Assembly (NCBI RefSeq): GCF_002105555.1
Contig: NZ_CP020612.1
Location: 895,001 to 959,000 of the forward strand
Length of the DNA: 64,000 nt
Direction of reading: 5' to 3'
Source: Paracoccus contaminans
GTDB lineage: Bacteria; Pseudomonadota; Alphaproteobacteria; Rhodobacterales; Rhodobacteraceae
Shown: positions 36,222-45,576 of the stretch, piece by piece
Layout: each line of letters opens with the position of its first letter
Position numbering within the stretch: the first letter of the stretch is position 1
The notes under the pieces: generated by a model
What the model was told of the DNA's origin: nothing
The model's database searches: none
Seen by the model: the letters and a program-made list of their open reading frames with translations, nothing else
Made by a program: the position numbers and the translations under genes

Positions 36222-36634
36222 GGGTCGCGGGGATGGGGTTCCGATCCGCAGCCACGCTGGCTGACCTGCGCGCCGCGCTGCGCCTGGCCGAGGATCGCGC
36301 CGGGCCGGCACAGGCGCTGGCCACCGCTGCGGCCAAGGCGGATGCGCCCGCGCTGCTGGCGCTGGCGGCCGAACGCGGGCTGCCCATCATCGCCGTTGCG
36401 GTCGCGGGCCGCGCCACGCCCACGCAATCGCCCGCATCCCTTGCCGCCCGCGGCACAGGCAGCGTGGCCGAGGCCGCCGCGCTGGCCGCGGCCCGGCCCC
36501 CTGCCCGGCTGCTGACGCCGCGCCTGATCGCGGGCGCCGCCACCTGCGCCATGGCCCAATCCGATCCCGGCCCCCAGCCCCCAGCAGGGCGGGCCGGGGC
36601 CGGGGGCGCCATCCCCGACAAGGAAGAACCATGA
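36218..36634 (+). CDS. cobE: CobE/CbiG C-terminal family cobalamin biosynthesis protein
   Basis: A 138-residue protein of the CobE family, equivalent to the C-terminal domain of CbiG. Family features are the start [19 protein letters not shown], then [19 protein letters not shown] and [21 protein letters not shown]. Its role in the aerobic pathway is not well defined. The last about 25 residues are Pro/Gly/Ala-rich. ATG 36218 overlaps the cobL stop and its own stop overlaps cobM. An in-frame ATG four codons upstream is also possible. Confidence 0.88.
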   Translation: MRVAGMGFRSAATLADLRAALRLAEDRAGPAQALATAAAKADAPALLALAAERGLPIIAVAVAGRATPTQSPASLAARGTGSVAEAAALAAARPPARLLTPRLIAGAATCAMAQSDPGPQPPAGRAGAGGAIPDKEEP

Positions 36635-37404
36635 CCGTCCATTTCATCGGCGCCGGTCCCGGCGCGCCCGATCTCATCACCCTGCGCGGGCGCGACCTGA
36701 TCGCCGCCTGCCCGGTCTGTCTTTACGCCGGCAGCCTGGTGCCGCAGGCGCTGCTGGCCCATTGCCCGCCCGGCGCGCGCATCGTGAACACCGCCGCGCT
36801 GAGCCTCGACGAGATCATCGCCGAGATGGCAGGCGCCCATGAACGCGGCCTCGATGTCGCACGGCTGCATTCGGGCGATCTGTCGGTCTGGTCGGCGATG
36901 GGCGAGCAGCTGCGCCGCCTGCGTGCCCTCGGCATCCCCCATGACGTGACGCCGGGGGTGCCATCCTTTGCCGCCGCTGCCGCGGCGCTGGGAACGGAAC
37001 TGACACTGCCCGGCATTGCGCAGTCGGTGGTGCTGACGCGCATGGCGGGCCGCGCCTCGGCAATGCCGGACGGCGAGACGCTGGAAGCCTTTGCCGCCAC
37101 CGGCGCGACCCTGGCCATTCACCTGTCAGTGCATATGTTGGCCGAGATGCAGGCCCGCCTTGCCCCCTGTTATGGCGCGGACTGCCCGGTGGCGGTCGTC
37201 TTTCGCGCCAGCTGGCCCGATCAGCGCATCCTGCGCGCCACGCTGGGCACGCTGGACCCCGCGATCGGAAAGGACGAGCGCACCGCGCTGATCCTTGTCG
37301 GCCCGGCCCTGGCGGCCGAGGGCTTTGATGACAGCCGCCTTTACGCCGCGGATTATGACCGCCGCTTCCGCCCGGTCGGCACCGCCCCGCGGTTTCCCGG
37401 CTGA
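36631..37404 (+). CDS. cobM: Precorrin-4 C(11)-methyltransferase
   Basis: A 257-residue tetrapyrrole methylase making precorrin-5. [14 protein letters not shown] (7-20), [24 protein letters not shown] (77-93), [16 protein letters not shown] and [15 protein letters not shown] match the CobM/CbiF family closely. AAGGAAG precedes ATG 36631, which overlaps cobE as ATGA. The next gene, cobB, starts 8 nt downstream. Confidence 0.95.
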   Translation: MTVHFIGAGPGAPDLITLRGRDLIAACPVCLYAGSLVPQALLAHCPPGARIVNTAALSLDEIIAEMAGAHERGLDVARLHSGDLSVWSAMGEQLRRLRALGIPHDVTPGVPSFAAAAAALGTELTLPGIAQSVVLTRMAGRASAMPDGETLEAFAATGATLAIHLSVHMLAEMQARLAPCYGADCPVAVVFRASWPDQRILRATLGTLDPAIGKDERTALILVGPALAAEGFDDSRLYAADYDRRFRPVGTAPRFPG

Positions 37405-37412
37405 GCCGCGCC

Positions 37413-39047
37413 ATGCCCGCCCTGCCCGCCCTGCCCGCCGCCCTGCCAGGCGCCCCGGCCCGCCCGGTGGCGGCGATGTCCCCGGCGACGGCCCCCGCCG
37501 CGTCCCGGCCGCCGGCCGCCGCAGGGCCCGCAGCCATGGCTGACGGCCCTGCCCCTGCCGCAGCCCCCGGCCTGATGATCGCGGCGCCTGCCTCGGGCTG
37601 CGGCAAGACGACGGTGATGCTGGGCCTGCTGGCGGCGCTGCGCGCGCGTGGCATCAGCGTGCAGAGCTTCAAGAACGGGCCGGACTATATCGACCCCGCC
37701 TTTCACGCCGCGGCCACGGGCAGGGTTTCGCCCAATCTTGACAGCTGGGCCATGGGCGCGGGCCGGATCGCCCGGCTGATCGCCGGGGCCGAGCCGGCCG
37801 ACCTGATCCTGGCCGAAGGGTCGATGGGCCTTTTCGACGGGGTGGCGCAGGCGGGCGCGGCCGGGACCGGGGCGACGGCCGACATCGCCGCGCTGACGGG
37901 CTGGCCGGTCGTGCTGGTCCTCGACGCGGGGGGACAGGCGCAGACCGCGGGGGCCGTGGCGCTGGGGCTGGCCCGCTTTCGGACCGATGTCAGCGTGGCG
38001 GGGGTGATCGTGAACCGCGTCGCCTCGGCCCGCCACCTGGCGCTGGCCCGCGCCGGGATCGAGGCGGCGGGGCTGCCCGTCCTGGGGGCGCTGCCGCGGC
38101 AAGGGGTAAAGCTGCCCGAACGGCATCTGGGCCTTGTGCAGGCGGCCGAGCTGCCGCGGCTGGGCGCGCTGCTTGACGAGCTGGGCCGCTTTGTCGCGCA
38201 GCATTGCGACCTTGAGGCAATCATTGCCGCCGCGCGGCCGCCCTTGTGCGGCACGCAAGGCATGGCCGGCGCCGCCGGGGGCCGCGCCGGGTCCGCGACA
38301 GCGCCCGCCGCCGCTGCGGGCGGAACAGGGGGCGCCCCATCCGCCGCGGCCCGGCAAGCCGCGCCGCATCCCGGCGCCGGACCGCGCTCGGCCGCCGCGC
38401 CGCGCCCTGAGGCCCGCCCCGTCGCCGCCATGGACCCCGCGCCCATCCCCGCCCCGGCAGAGCGCATCGCCCTTGCCCGGGACGAGGCGTTCTCGTTCCT
38501 CTATCCCCATGTCCTTGCGGCCTGGCGGGCGCAGGGGGCGACGGTGCTGCCCTTCTCGCCCTTGATGGACGAACCGCCCGATCCCTCGGCCGGCGCCTGC
38601 TGGCTGCCCGGCGGCTATCCCGAACTGCATGCCGGGCGGCTGGCGGCCTGCGGCCGCTTTCTGGCGGGGCTGCGCCGCTTTGCCGACACGCGCCCCGTCC
38701 ATGGCGAATGCGGGGGGTATATGGTTCTGGGGGCGGGGCTGGTCGCGGCGGACGGCACGCGGCACGCGATGGCGGGGCTGCTGGGGCTGGAAACCAGCTT
38801 TGCCGCGCGGCGCATGCATCTGGGCTATCGCCTGGCCCGGGCGATCGGACCGGCCCCCTTCGCCGCGGCGCGGGGCCATGAATTCCACTATGCCGCGATC
38901 CTGTCCCAGCCCGACCCGGCGCTTGCCCATGTCACCGACGCCGCCGGCGCCGCCGTGCCGGAAACCGGATCCTTCCGCATCCAGCCCGGCGGCGGGGCGA
39001 GCACGGGCAGCTTCTTTCACCTCATCGCCCCGGCCGAGGATGCATGA
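37413..39047 (+). CDS. cobB: Hydrogenobyrinate/cobyrinate a,c-diamide synthase
   Basis: A 544-residue glutamine amidotransferase amidating the a and c side chains. The P-loop APASGCGKTT is at about 58-67, NGPDYIDPAFH follows, and the C-terminal glutaminase domain has PVHGECGGYMVLG with the nucleophile Cys. Two unusual parts are seen: an about 50-residue Ala/Pro N-terminal extension and an about 75-residue Ala/Gly/Pro-rich linker (roughly 275-348) between the domains. ATG 37413 has no Shine-Dalgarno; ATG 37479 or 37536 could be the true start and would shorten the extension. Confidence 0.92.
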   Translation: MPALPALPAALPGAPARPVAAMSPATAPAASRPPAAAGPAAMADGPAPAAAPGLMIAAPASGCGKTTVMLGLLAALRARGISVQSFKNGPDYIDPAFHAAATGRVSPNLDSWAMGAGRIARLIAGAEPADLILAEGSMGLFDGVAQAGAAGTGATADIAALTGWPVVLVLDAGGQAQTAGAVALGLARFRTDVSVAGVIVNRVASARHLALARAGIEAAGLPVLGALPRQGVKLPERHLGLVQAAELPRLGALLDELGRFVAQHCDLEAIIAAARPPLCGTQGMAGAAGGRAGSATAPAAAAGGTGGAPSAAARQAAPHPGAGPRSAAAPRPEARPVAAMDPAPIPAPAERIALARDEAFSFLYPHVLAAWRAQGATVLPFSPLMDEPPDPSAGACWLPGGYPELHAGRLAACGRFLAGLRRFADTRPVHGECGGYMVLGAGLVAADGTRHAMAGLLGLETSFAARRMHLGYRLARAIGPAPFAAARGHEFHYAAILSQPDPALAHVTDAAGAAVPETGSFRIQPGGGASTGSFFHLIAPAEDA

Positions 39048-39081
39048 GCGCGCGTCACCCCCGGCCCAGGGCGCGTCGGCC

Positions 39082-39834
39082 ATGATCGAGCTGACCCTGA
39101 TCGGCATCGGGACCGGCAATCCCGACCATCTGACGATCGAGGCCACGCGCGCCATCGCCGCGGCCGATCTGCTGCTGGTGCCGCTGAAAGGCGCGGACAA
39201 GGCCGACCTGGCCGGGCTGCGCCGCCATATCGCCGCGCGCTGGACGACAGGCGCGCGGATCGAGGAATTCGACCTGCCCAGCCGCGGGCAGGGCGGCGAC
39301 TATCTGGCCGGGGTCGAGGCATGGCATGATGCGATCGCCGCGCTGTGGGCTGCGCGCATCGCCGCCCATCTGGACGCGGGCGGGGGGCCGCGGGTGGCGC
39401 TGATGGTCTGGGGCGATCCCTCGCTTTACGACAGCAGCCTGCGCATTGCCGAACGGGTCGGGCGGATGCTGCCCCTGTCGGTGCGGGTGATCGCGGGGAT
39501 CACAGCCATCCAGGCGCTGTGCGCGGCCCATGCCATCCCGCTGAACCGCCTGGGCGCGCCGGTGACGATCACCACGGGGCGCCGCCTGCGGCAGGGCTGG
39601 CCGGAAGGCGCAGATACGGTGGTCGTGATGCTGGATGCGGGGGGCGCCTTCCTGTCAGTGCCCCCGCAAGGGGTGACGATCTGGTGGGGCGCCTTCCTGG
39701 GAATGCCCGAACAGATCCTGGATGCCGGCCCGCTGGCCGAGGCGGGCGGGCGCATCATGCGCAGCCGCGCGGCGGCGCGGGCGGCCCATGGCTGGATCAT
39801 GGACATCTATCTGATGCGGCGCGTCGATGGCTGA
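39082..39834 (+). CDS. cobF: Precorrin-6A synthase (deacetylating)
   Basis: A 250-residue SAM-dependent methyltransferase acting at C1 with loss of the acetyl group, specific to the aerobic pathway. GIGTGNPDHLTIEA (8-21), LMVWGDPSLYDSSLRI (107-122) and VIAGITAIQALCAAHAIPLN are the CobF blocks. ATG 39082 gives the family N-terminus and has AGGG upstream; the in-frame ATG at 39040 inside the end of cobB would add 14 residues. It ends 3 nt before the stop of the convergent kinase gene. Confidence 0.93.
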   Translation: MIELTLIGIGTGNPDHLTIEATRAIAAADLLLVPLKGADKADLAGLRRHIAARWTTGARIEEFDLPSRGQGGDYLAGVEAWHDAIAALWAARIAAHLDAGGGPRVALMVWGDPSLYDSSLRIAERVGRMLPLSVRVIAGITAIQALCAAHAIPLNRLGAPVTITTGRRLRQGWPEGADTVVVMLDAGGAFLSVPPQGVTIWWGAFLGMPEQILDAGPLAEAGGRIMRSRAAARAAHGWIMDIYLMRRVDG

Positions 39835-39837
39835 GCG

Positions 39838-40605
39838 TCATTCCCCCCCGACCCGGAAGCGCAGCAGGCTGCGCCCCCCCGCCGCCAGCAGCGCGGCGCG
39901 CCAGCAGGGCGGCACCGCGCCGCGGCGGAAGATCAGCCCGCGGGCCGAGCCTGTATGCGCTGCCGTCCAGCCCAGCGCCCCCAGCGCGCGCGCGGCCTGC
40001 GCCGCGCGGTCATCGCCCCAGCGCCGCGCCGCCGATTCGCTGGCCAGCGCCGCCTGCCGCGGCAGGTCGGCCGCGCGCCATCCGGCGATCAGGTCGGAAA
40101 TGTCGGCAAAGGCGCCTGCATCCCGCGTGGCCTGCGGCGGGCCGAAAAAGCCGCCGACGATCTCGCAGCGGGCCAGCGGCGGCATGGCCCCCAGCACCCG
40201 CCCCTCGCGCGAGGCCCACAGCAGCCGCCCCGCCCCTGGCAGCATCAGCGGATCGGACGCGCCTTCCACAGCGACGCAGGCGCGGGCCAGATCCATCGGA
40301 TCGCCGCGCCAGCCGGCCAGCCGCGCCAGCGCCACCAGCGCCGCCGTCGAACAGCCCGCCCCGCCCCCGACCGGCAGGCGCGCGCGGATCAGCACCCGGC
40401 CGGGAAAACCCAGCCCCAGCCGGCGCAGCAGCCCCCGCGCCAGCGGCGGCGGCAGCGGCCCCGCCACCGCCGCGCCCGGCCCCGTCACCTGCGCCGCGAT
40501 CACCGGCAGCGGCAAGGGCAGGGTCATCAGCGCGACAGGCCCCTCCGGCCCCAGCCGCCCTTGCAGGAGTTCACCGAAATGACCCGGAACCGACAGCATC
40601 CTCAT
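39838..40605 (-). CDS. GHMP family L-threonine kinase (PduX-like)
   Basis: A 255-residue GHMP kinase. The ATP-binding motif LPVGGGAGCSTAAL is at about 77-90, and the start LSVPGHFGELLQG is typical of PduX-type threonine kinases. These make L-threonine O-3-phosphate, the substrate of the CobD decarboxylase encoded at 21.6 kb. ATG 40605 gives the family N-terminus, with a second ATG two codons later. It is convergent with cobF and divergent from cobU. The 263 nt between it and cobU hold no recognisable element. Confidence 0.85.
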   Translation of the reverse strand: MRMLSVPGHFGELLQGRLGPEGPVALMTLPLPLPVIAAQVTGPGAAVAGPLPPPLARGLLRRLGLGFPGRVLIRARLPVGGGAGCSTAALVALARLAGWRGDPMDLARACVAVEGASDPLMLPGAGRLLWASREGRVLGAMPPLARCEIVGGFFGPPQATRDAGAFADISDLIAGWRAADLPRQAALASESAARRWGDDRAAQAARALGALGWTAAHTGSARGLIFRRGAVPPCWRAALLAAGGRSLLRFRVGGE

Positions 40606-40868
40606 CCCGAAACCCCGCCTTTGCCCGGCGCGCCCGATGCCGGCGCATGGCGGGCGGGCAGAGGGGCGCGGGCCGTCGCGCCCGGGCCGAAGGCCAGCCC
40701 GCCGGCCCGGCGGCGTGCCTGCCCTCTGGCCCGCGCCGGCGCGCGCCCTTGCCTCCGCGCGGGGGCAGCGGCGGGGCAGGTCGGGCCGGATCGTCTCGCG
40801 TGGTCCAGGGCGGCGCCTCGGTGCAGGTCGGGCCAAGCTGTGGCGCCCCCGATGGCAAAGCTCAAGCC

Positions 40869-41375
40869 ATGAGCCGGATCGTGCTGGTCACCGGGGGCGC
40901 ACGGTCGGGCAAAAGCGCCGTCGCCGAGGAGCGGACGCTGCGCCTTGGCAGCCCGGCCGTCTATATCGCCACCGCCGAGGCCCATGATGCCGAAATGGCC
41001 GAACGCATTGCCGCCCACAGGGCGCGGCGCGGACCGCAATGGCAGACCGTCGCCGCGCCGCTTGACCTGCCCGGCGCGCTGGCCGCGACCGAAGGCGCGC
41101 CGCGCCTTGTCGATTGCCTGACGCTGTGGCTGTCCAACCTGATGCTGGCCGGCCGCGATACGGCGCAGGCGCGGCAGGCGCTGGCCGCCGCGCTGGGCGC
41201 GGCACGCTCGCCCGTGGTGCTGGTGACCAACGAGGTCGGCTGGGGCATCGTGCCCGACAACCCGCTTGGCCGGCGCTTTCGGGACGAGGCGGGCCTGCTG
41301 GGCCAGCGCGTCGCCGCCATCGCCGACGAAGTCTGCCTGGTGGCCTGCGGGCTGCCCCTGATGCTCAAGGGATGA
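40869..41375 (+). CDS. cobU: Bifunctional adenosylcobinamide kinase/guanylyltransferase (cobP in Pseudomonas)
   Basis: A 168-residue protein that phosphorylates adenosylcobinamide and then transfers GMP to it. The P-loop GGARSGKSAVAEE is at about 9-21; the guanylylated His lies in AAHRARRGPQWQTV. LVDCLTLWLSNLM, TNEVGWGIVPDNPLGRRFRD and AGLLGQRVA are further CobU landmarks. ATG 40869 is followed 14 nt after its stop by cobT. Confidence 0.94.
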   Translation: MSRIVLVTGGARSGKSAVAEERTLRLGSPAVYIATAEAHDAEMAERIAAHRARRGPQWQTVAAPLDLPGALAATEGAPRLVDCLTLWLSNLMLAGRDTAQARQALAAALGAARSPVVLVTNEVGWGIVPDNPLGRRFRDEAGLLGQRVAAIADEVCLVACGLPLMLKG

Positions 41376-41389
41376 AAAGGAGAGAACGG

Positions 41390-42391
41390 ATGTTCCGACT
41401 GGATACGCTGGATGATCTGCAAGGGCTGGCGGCCCGGCTGCCGCAGCTGGACAAGGGGGCCGCCGCGCAGGCCCGCGAGCGGCAGGCGCAGCTGACCAAG
41501 CCGCCCGGCTCGCTTGGGCGGCTGGAGGATCTGGCCGTCTTCATGGCCGGCTGGCGCGGCACCGACCGCCCGCGCATCGAGCGCGCGCAGGCCCTGGTCT
41601 TTGCCGGCAATCACGGCGTCTGCGCCCAGGGGATCAACGTCTTTCCGCAAGAGGTGACGACGGGCATGGTTGCCAATTTCGCCGCCGGCGGGGCGGCGAT
41701 CAACCAGCTGTGCCGTGTCGCAGGGGCCGATCTGAAGGTGGTCGCGCTTGACCTTGACCGGCCGACCGCGGATTTCACCCAAGGCCCGGCGATGAGCGCC
41801 GATGAGACGCTGGAGGCGCTGAACCGGGGGGCGGCGGCGGTCGATCCGCAGGCCGACGTGCTGCTGCTGGGGGAAATGGGGATCGGCAATTCCACCATCT
41901 CGGCGGCGCTGGCGCTGGCCGTCTTTGGCGGGACGGCGCAGGACTGGACCGGGCACGGCGCGGGGGCCGATGCGGCGCTGATGGATCGCAAGACGCGCGC
42001 GGTCGCGGCGGCGGCGGCGCGGCATGCGGGCCTGGGGCCGGGCGCGACGCTGGCGGCCCTGGGGGGGCGCGAGCAGGCCGCGATCTGCGGGGCGGTGCTG
42101 GCGGCGCGGGCGGCACGCATCGCGGTGCTGCTGGACGGGTTCATCTGCACCGCCGCCGTCGCACCGCTGCATGCGGCCGATCCGGCCCTGCTGGATCACT
42201 GCATCGTCAGCCATTGCAGCGCCGAGGCCGGTCACCGCGCGCTGCTGGCGGCGATGGGCAAGGTGCCGCTGCTGGATCTGGGCATGCGCCTGGGCGAGGG
42301 GACGGGGGCGGCGGTGGCGCTGTCGGTGCTGCGCCACGCGCTGGCCGCCCATGACGGCATGGCCACCTTTGCCGAGGCGGGCATCGGATGA
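41390..42391 (+). CDS. cobT: Nicotinate-nucleotide--dimethylbenzimidazole phosphoribosyltransferase (cobU in Pseudomonas)
   Basis: A 333-residue enzyme making alpha-ribazole 5'-phosphate for the lower ligand. Family blocks are [53 protein letters not shown] and the catalytic-Glu region [22 protein letters not shown] precedes ATG 41390 (strong site). It overlaps cobS as ATGA. This is not the chelatase subunit that is also called CobT. Confidence 0.95.
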   Translation: MFRLDTLDDLQGLAARLPQLDKGAAAQARERQAQLTKPPGSLGRLEDLAVFMAGWRGTDRPRIERAQALVFAGNHGVCAQGINVFPQEVTTGMVANFAAGGAAINQLCRVAGADLKVVALDLDRPTADFTQGPAMSADETLEALNRGAAAVDPQADVLLLGEMGIGNSTISAALALAVFGGTAQDWTGHGAGADAALMDRKTRAVAAAAARHAGLGPGATLAALGGREQAAICGAVLAARAARIAVLLDGFICTAAVAPLHAADPALLDHCIVSHCSAEAGHRALLAAMGKVPLLDLGMRLGEGTGAAVALSVLRHALAAHDGMATFAEAGIG

Positions 42392-43137
42392 GCCTGCGCC
42401 GGCGATGGGCCGAACTGCGGCTGGCGCTAGGCCTGCTGACGCGCCTGCCGGCAGGGACGATCACGCCCTGCCCGCCGATGGGCGCGGCGGTCTGGGCCTA
42501 TCCGCTGGCGGGCATCGCGCCGGGGCTTGCCGCGGCGCTGGCGCTGTGGGCGGGCGGCGCGGCCGGGCTGCCGGCCGCCGCCGCCGCGCTGCTGGCGCTG
42601 GCGGCGGGGGCGCTGGTCACGGGCGGGCTGCACGAGGACGGGCTGGCCGACCTGACCGACGGGCTGTCGGGCGGGCGGACGCGGGAGCGGCGGCTTGAGA
42701 TCATGCGCGACAGCCGCATCGGCAGCCACGGGGCGCTGGCGCTGATCCTGGCGACGGGGCTGCGCGCCGCGGCGCTGGGGGCGCTGCAGGGCGGGGCGGT
42801 GCTGACGGTGCCGCTGGCGGCCGCGATGCTATCGCGGGCCGGGCTGGGGCCGGTGATGCGGGCGCTGCCGCCCGCCCGGCCCGGCGGCCTGGGCGACAGC
42901 GCGGCGCGGGGATCATCGCTGGCGCGCGCGGCAGCCGGGGCAGTGATCGCCGCCGCCGCCGCCCTTGCGTTGCTGGGCGCCGCCCCCGCGATCCTTGCGC
43001 TGGCCGCCGGGGCGATCGCGACGGCGGGGGTTGCCCTGCTCGCGCGGGCGCGGCTGGGCGGATACAGCGGCGATGTTCTGGGCGCGGCCCAGATCGCGGC
43101 GGAAACCGCCGTGCTGCTGGCCCTGTGCCGCGCCTGA
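42388..43137 (+). CDS. cobS: Adenosylcobinamide-GDP ribazoletransferase (cobV in Pseudomonas)
   Basis: A 249-residue membrane protein joining GDP-cobinamide and alpha-ribazole, the last assembly step. It starts [19 protein letters not shown], has the acidic motif [18 protein letters not shown] (about 78-95) and [15 protein letters not shown], then several Ala/Leu-rich helices and [12 protein letters not shown] near the end. It overlaps cobT by 4 nt and ends the + strand cob genes. Confidence 0.94.
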   Translation: MSLRRRWAELRLALGLLTRLPAGTITPCPPMGAAVWAYPLAGIAPGLAAALALWAGGAAGLPAAAAALLALAAGALVTGGLHEDGLADLTDGLSGGRTRERRLEIMRDSRIGSHGALALILATGLRAAALGALQGGAVLTVPLAAAMLSRAGLGPVMRALPPARPGGLGDSAARGSSLARAAAGAVIAAAAALALLGAAPAILALAAGAIATAGVALLARARLGGYSGDVLGAAQIAAETAVLLALCRA

Positions 43138-43204
43138 CCGGCCGGGCGGTGGGTGCTGGAAAGCCCGCCCCCTGCCCCGCGCCGACCGACGCGGCCCTGC
43201 CCGC

Positions 43205-44344
43205 CTAGCGTTCGGCCAGCAGGCCGCGGGCGATGATGCTGCGCTGAATCTCGGAGCTGCCTTCATAGATGCGGAAGATGCGCAGGTCGCGCAGATGGCG
43301 TTCCACGGGGAAATCCCGGCAATAGCCGTAGCCCCCGTGGATCTGCAACGCCCGGTCGGCAATCCGCCATGCCGCCTCGGAAGCGAACAGCTTGGCATGG
43401 GCGCTTTCGCTGGAATAGCGCGCCCCCGTGCCCCGCAACCGCGCCGCCGCCAGGCCCAGCGCGCGGGCGGCGGCCAGATCATTGGCGCAATCGGCCAGCA
43501 TCCATTGCAAGCCCTGGAAATCCGCGATCGGGTGGCCGCCGACCTGCCGTTCCCTGGCATAGGCAACTGCCGCCCGCAGCGCCGCATCGGCGATGCCGGT
43601 GGCCTGGGCCGCGACCTCGATCCGGCCGTTGTCCAAGACCTTCATCGCGGTGCGAAAGCCGGTGCCTTCGGGACCGATCCGGTTTTCGGCCGGCACGAAG
43701 CAGCCATCGAGGCTGACGGTAAAGACATGCCCGCCGCGCAGGCCCATCGTGCGCTCGGCCGGGCCAAAGGCGATGCCGGCCGCGCCCTTGGGCTCGACGA
43801 CAAAGGCCGACACGCCCCTTGCGCCTGCATCAGGGTCGGTCTTGGCATAGACCACCATGAAATCGGCCGCGCCCGCATTCGAGATGAAGCATTTGGTTCC
43901 GCGCAGCCGGTATCCCTCGCCGTCGCGCACGGCCAGAGTCCTCATGTCGGCAGGGTTCGAGCCTGCCTGCGGCTCGGTCAGCGCAAAGGCGCCCAGGCGG
44001 CCCGCCGCCGCCCCCGGCAGAAACCTGCGGCGCAGCGCCTCGTCCCCGCCCAGATGAAGCGAATCGGTCGCCAGGTAATGCGCCGTCAGCATCGAGGCGG
44101 TCGCGCCGCAGGCCCCCGCGACCAGTTCGACCGCGCGGTACAGCGCGGGGCCGGACAGGCCCAGCCCGCCATCGTCCTCGGGCAGGTTCAGGCCCATCAG
44201 GCCCAGCTCGGCCATGGCGGGCAGGTGGCAGGTCGCAAAGGTCGCGGTTTCGTCCAGTTCGGCCGCGCGGGGGGCCAGCACGCCTTCGGCAAAGCGGGCG
44301 ATCTGGTCCAGGATGGCGGCTTCTTCGTCGTTCCAGTCGGTCAT
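43205..44344 (-). CDS. Acyl-CoA dehydrogenase
   Basis: A 379-residue FAD enzyme of the acyl-CoA dehydrogenase family. ALTEPQAGSNPADM is the FAD-binding signature, GTKCFISNAG the flavin segment, and QIHGGYGYCRDFPVERHLRD and IYEGSSEIQRSIIARGLL are the C-terminal motifs with the usual catalytic-base region. It overlaps the CoA-transferase gene upstream (ATGA), so both act on the same acyl-CoA. The substrate cannot be read from sequence; a short or branched acyl chain is likely. Confidence 0.9.
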   Translation of the reverse strand: MTDWNDEEAAILDQIARFAEGVLAPRAAELDETATFATCHLPAMAELGLMGLNLPEDDGGLGLSGPALYRAVELVAGACGATASMLTAHYLATDSLHLGGDEALRRRFLPGAAAGRLGAFALTEPQAGSNPADMRTLAVRDGEGYRLRGTKCFISNAGAADFMVVYAKTDPDAGARGVSAFVVEPKGAAGIAFGPAERTMGLRGGHVFTVSLDGCFVPAENRIGPEGTGFRTAMKVLDNGRIEVAAQATGIADAALRAAVAYARERQVGGHPIADFQGLQWMLADCANDLAAARALGLAAARLRGTGARYSSESAHAKLFASEAAWRIADRALQIHGGYGYCRDFPVERHLRDLRIFRIYEGSSEIQRSIIARGLLAER

Positions 44345-45495
44345 GGCTTCATCCCCAGTTCGGCGCGGATCGCGGCGCCATGTTCATCCTGTGCCGGCGC
44401 CCCCGCCCGCCCCCCGCGCGGGCTGCCCGAGAAATGCACCGGCTGTTCGGGCAGGCTGATCCGGCCCAGCGCCGGATGGACGACATCCGACCACAGCCCG
44501 CGCGCCTGCGCCTGTTCGGAGCGCCATGCCTGCCGGGCCGAGGACAGCTCCGAGGCGGGCACCCCCGCCGCCGTCAGCGCCGCCACTGCCTGCGCCGCGC
44601 TCAGCCCCCCGGCCCATCCCGCGATGGCCTGCGCCAGGACGGGTTCATGTGCGCGCCGGCTTTCATCGCTGGCCATGCGCGGATCGCCGGCCAGAGCGGG
44701 CTGGCCGATCACCGTGCAGAAGGCCGCGAACAGCTTGTCGTTCAGCACCGCGACGGCGAAATGCCCCTGCCCCGCCGGATAGACGCCGAAGGGCGCGGAC
44801 AGCGCATGGCGGTTGCCGGTGCGCACGGGATCGCCGTCGCAGACCAGCACCCGTGCCCCGGCGGACGGCATCATCGAGAGCAGCGCATCGAACAGCGCCA
44901 GATCGACCACCCGGCCCCGCCCGGTCCGGCTGCGGTCGAACAGCGCCACCATGATCCCCCAGGCGGCAAACAGCCCGCCCGCAACATCGGCGATGGCCTC
45001 GCCCACCATCGTGGGGGGCGTGCCCGGCTCTCCGGTCATGTCCATCAGGCCGGACATGGCCTGCACGATGATGTCATAGGCCGGGCGGTCGGCAAAAGGC
45101 CCGCTCTGCCCGAAGCCCGAGATCGAGGCATAGACCAGCCCCGGATTGGCGGCCTGAAGGCTTGCCGCATCCAGCCCCAGCCGCGCCATCACGCCGGGGC
45201 GGAAGTTTTCGACCAGCACATCCGCGCGCGCTGCCAGATCCCGCGCCACCGCCAGGTCGGCGGGCGCGCGCAGGTCCAGAACGATGGATCGCTTGCCGCG
45301 GTTGGCTGTCTGGAACAGCGCGCTCTCGCCGTCCCGGAACGGGCCGATATGGCGGTATTCGTCGCCCCCCGGTCCCTCGACCTTGATGATGTCGGCGCCC
45401 AGATCGGCCATCAGCGCGGTGGCATAGGGCCCGGCCAGCACCCGCGTGAAATCCAGCACCCTGACGCCCTCGAGCGGTCTTCGATCCTCGGTCAT
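44341..45495 (-). CDS. CaiB/BaiF family CoA transferase
   Basis: A 384-residue family III CoA transferase. VRVLDFTRVLAGPYATALMA and LGADIIKVEGP form the N-terminal CoA site, and MDMTGEPGTPP with VGEAIADVAGGLFAAWGI surround the usual catalytic Asp. ENFRPGVMARLGLD is also diagnostic. It probably activates an organic acid with CoA for the dehydrogenase encoded 4 nt downstream. It is divergent from the LysR gene with an 81-nt control region between. Confidence 0.9.
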   Translation of the reverse strand: MTEDRRPLEGVRVLDFTRVLAGPYATALMADLGADIIKVEGPGGDEYRHIGPFRDGESALFQTANRGKRSIVLDLRAPADLAVARDLAARADVLVENFRPGVMARLGLDAASLQAANPGLVYASISGFGQSGPFADRPAYDIIVQAMSGLMDMTGEPGTPPTMVGEAIADVAGGLFAAWGIMVALFDRSRTGRGRVVDLALFDALLSMMPSAGARVLVCDGDPVRTGNRHALSAPFGVYPAGQGHFAVAVLNDKLFAAFCTVIGQPALAGDPRMASDESRRAHEPVLAQAIAGWAGGLSAAQAVAALTAAGVPASELSSARQAWRSEQAQARGLWSDVVHPALGRISLPEQPVHFSGSPRGGRAGAPAQDEHGAAIRAELGMKP

Positions 45496-45523
45496 CCTGT
45501 TCCCCTGCCTTGCGTGGGCCAGG

Positions 45524-45542
45524 ATAGGCGCGCGGTGCCTAT
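45524..45542. promoter_or_regulatory. Candidate LysR operator (palindrome)
   Basis: ATAGGC (45524-45529) and GCCTAT (45537-45542) form a perfect inverted repeat with a 7-nt spacer. It sits between the divergent CoA-transferase and LysR genes, 28 nt upstream of the first and 34 nt upstream of the second. Placement and symmetry fit a LysR recognition site for autoregulation and activation. Confidence 0.55.
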
Positions 45543-45576
45543 AGGCAGAAATACTGCTTTGTGATAGACTGGATCA

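Noticed and set aside
40606..40868. Possible regulatory RNA between the threonine kinase and cobU
   Set aside because: No riboswitch core sequence was found; the inverted repeats seen are what is expected at this GC.
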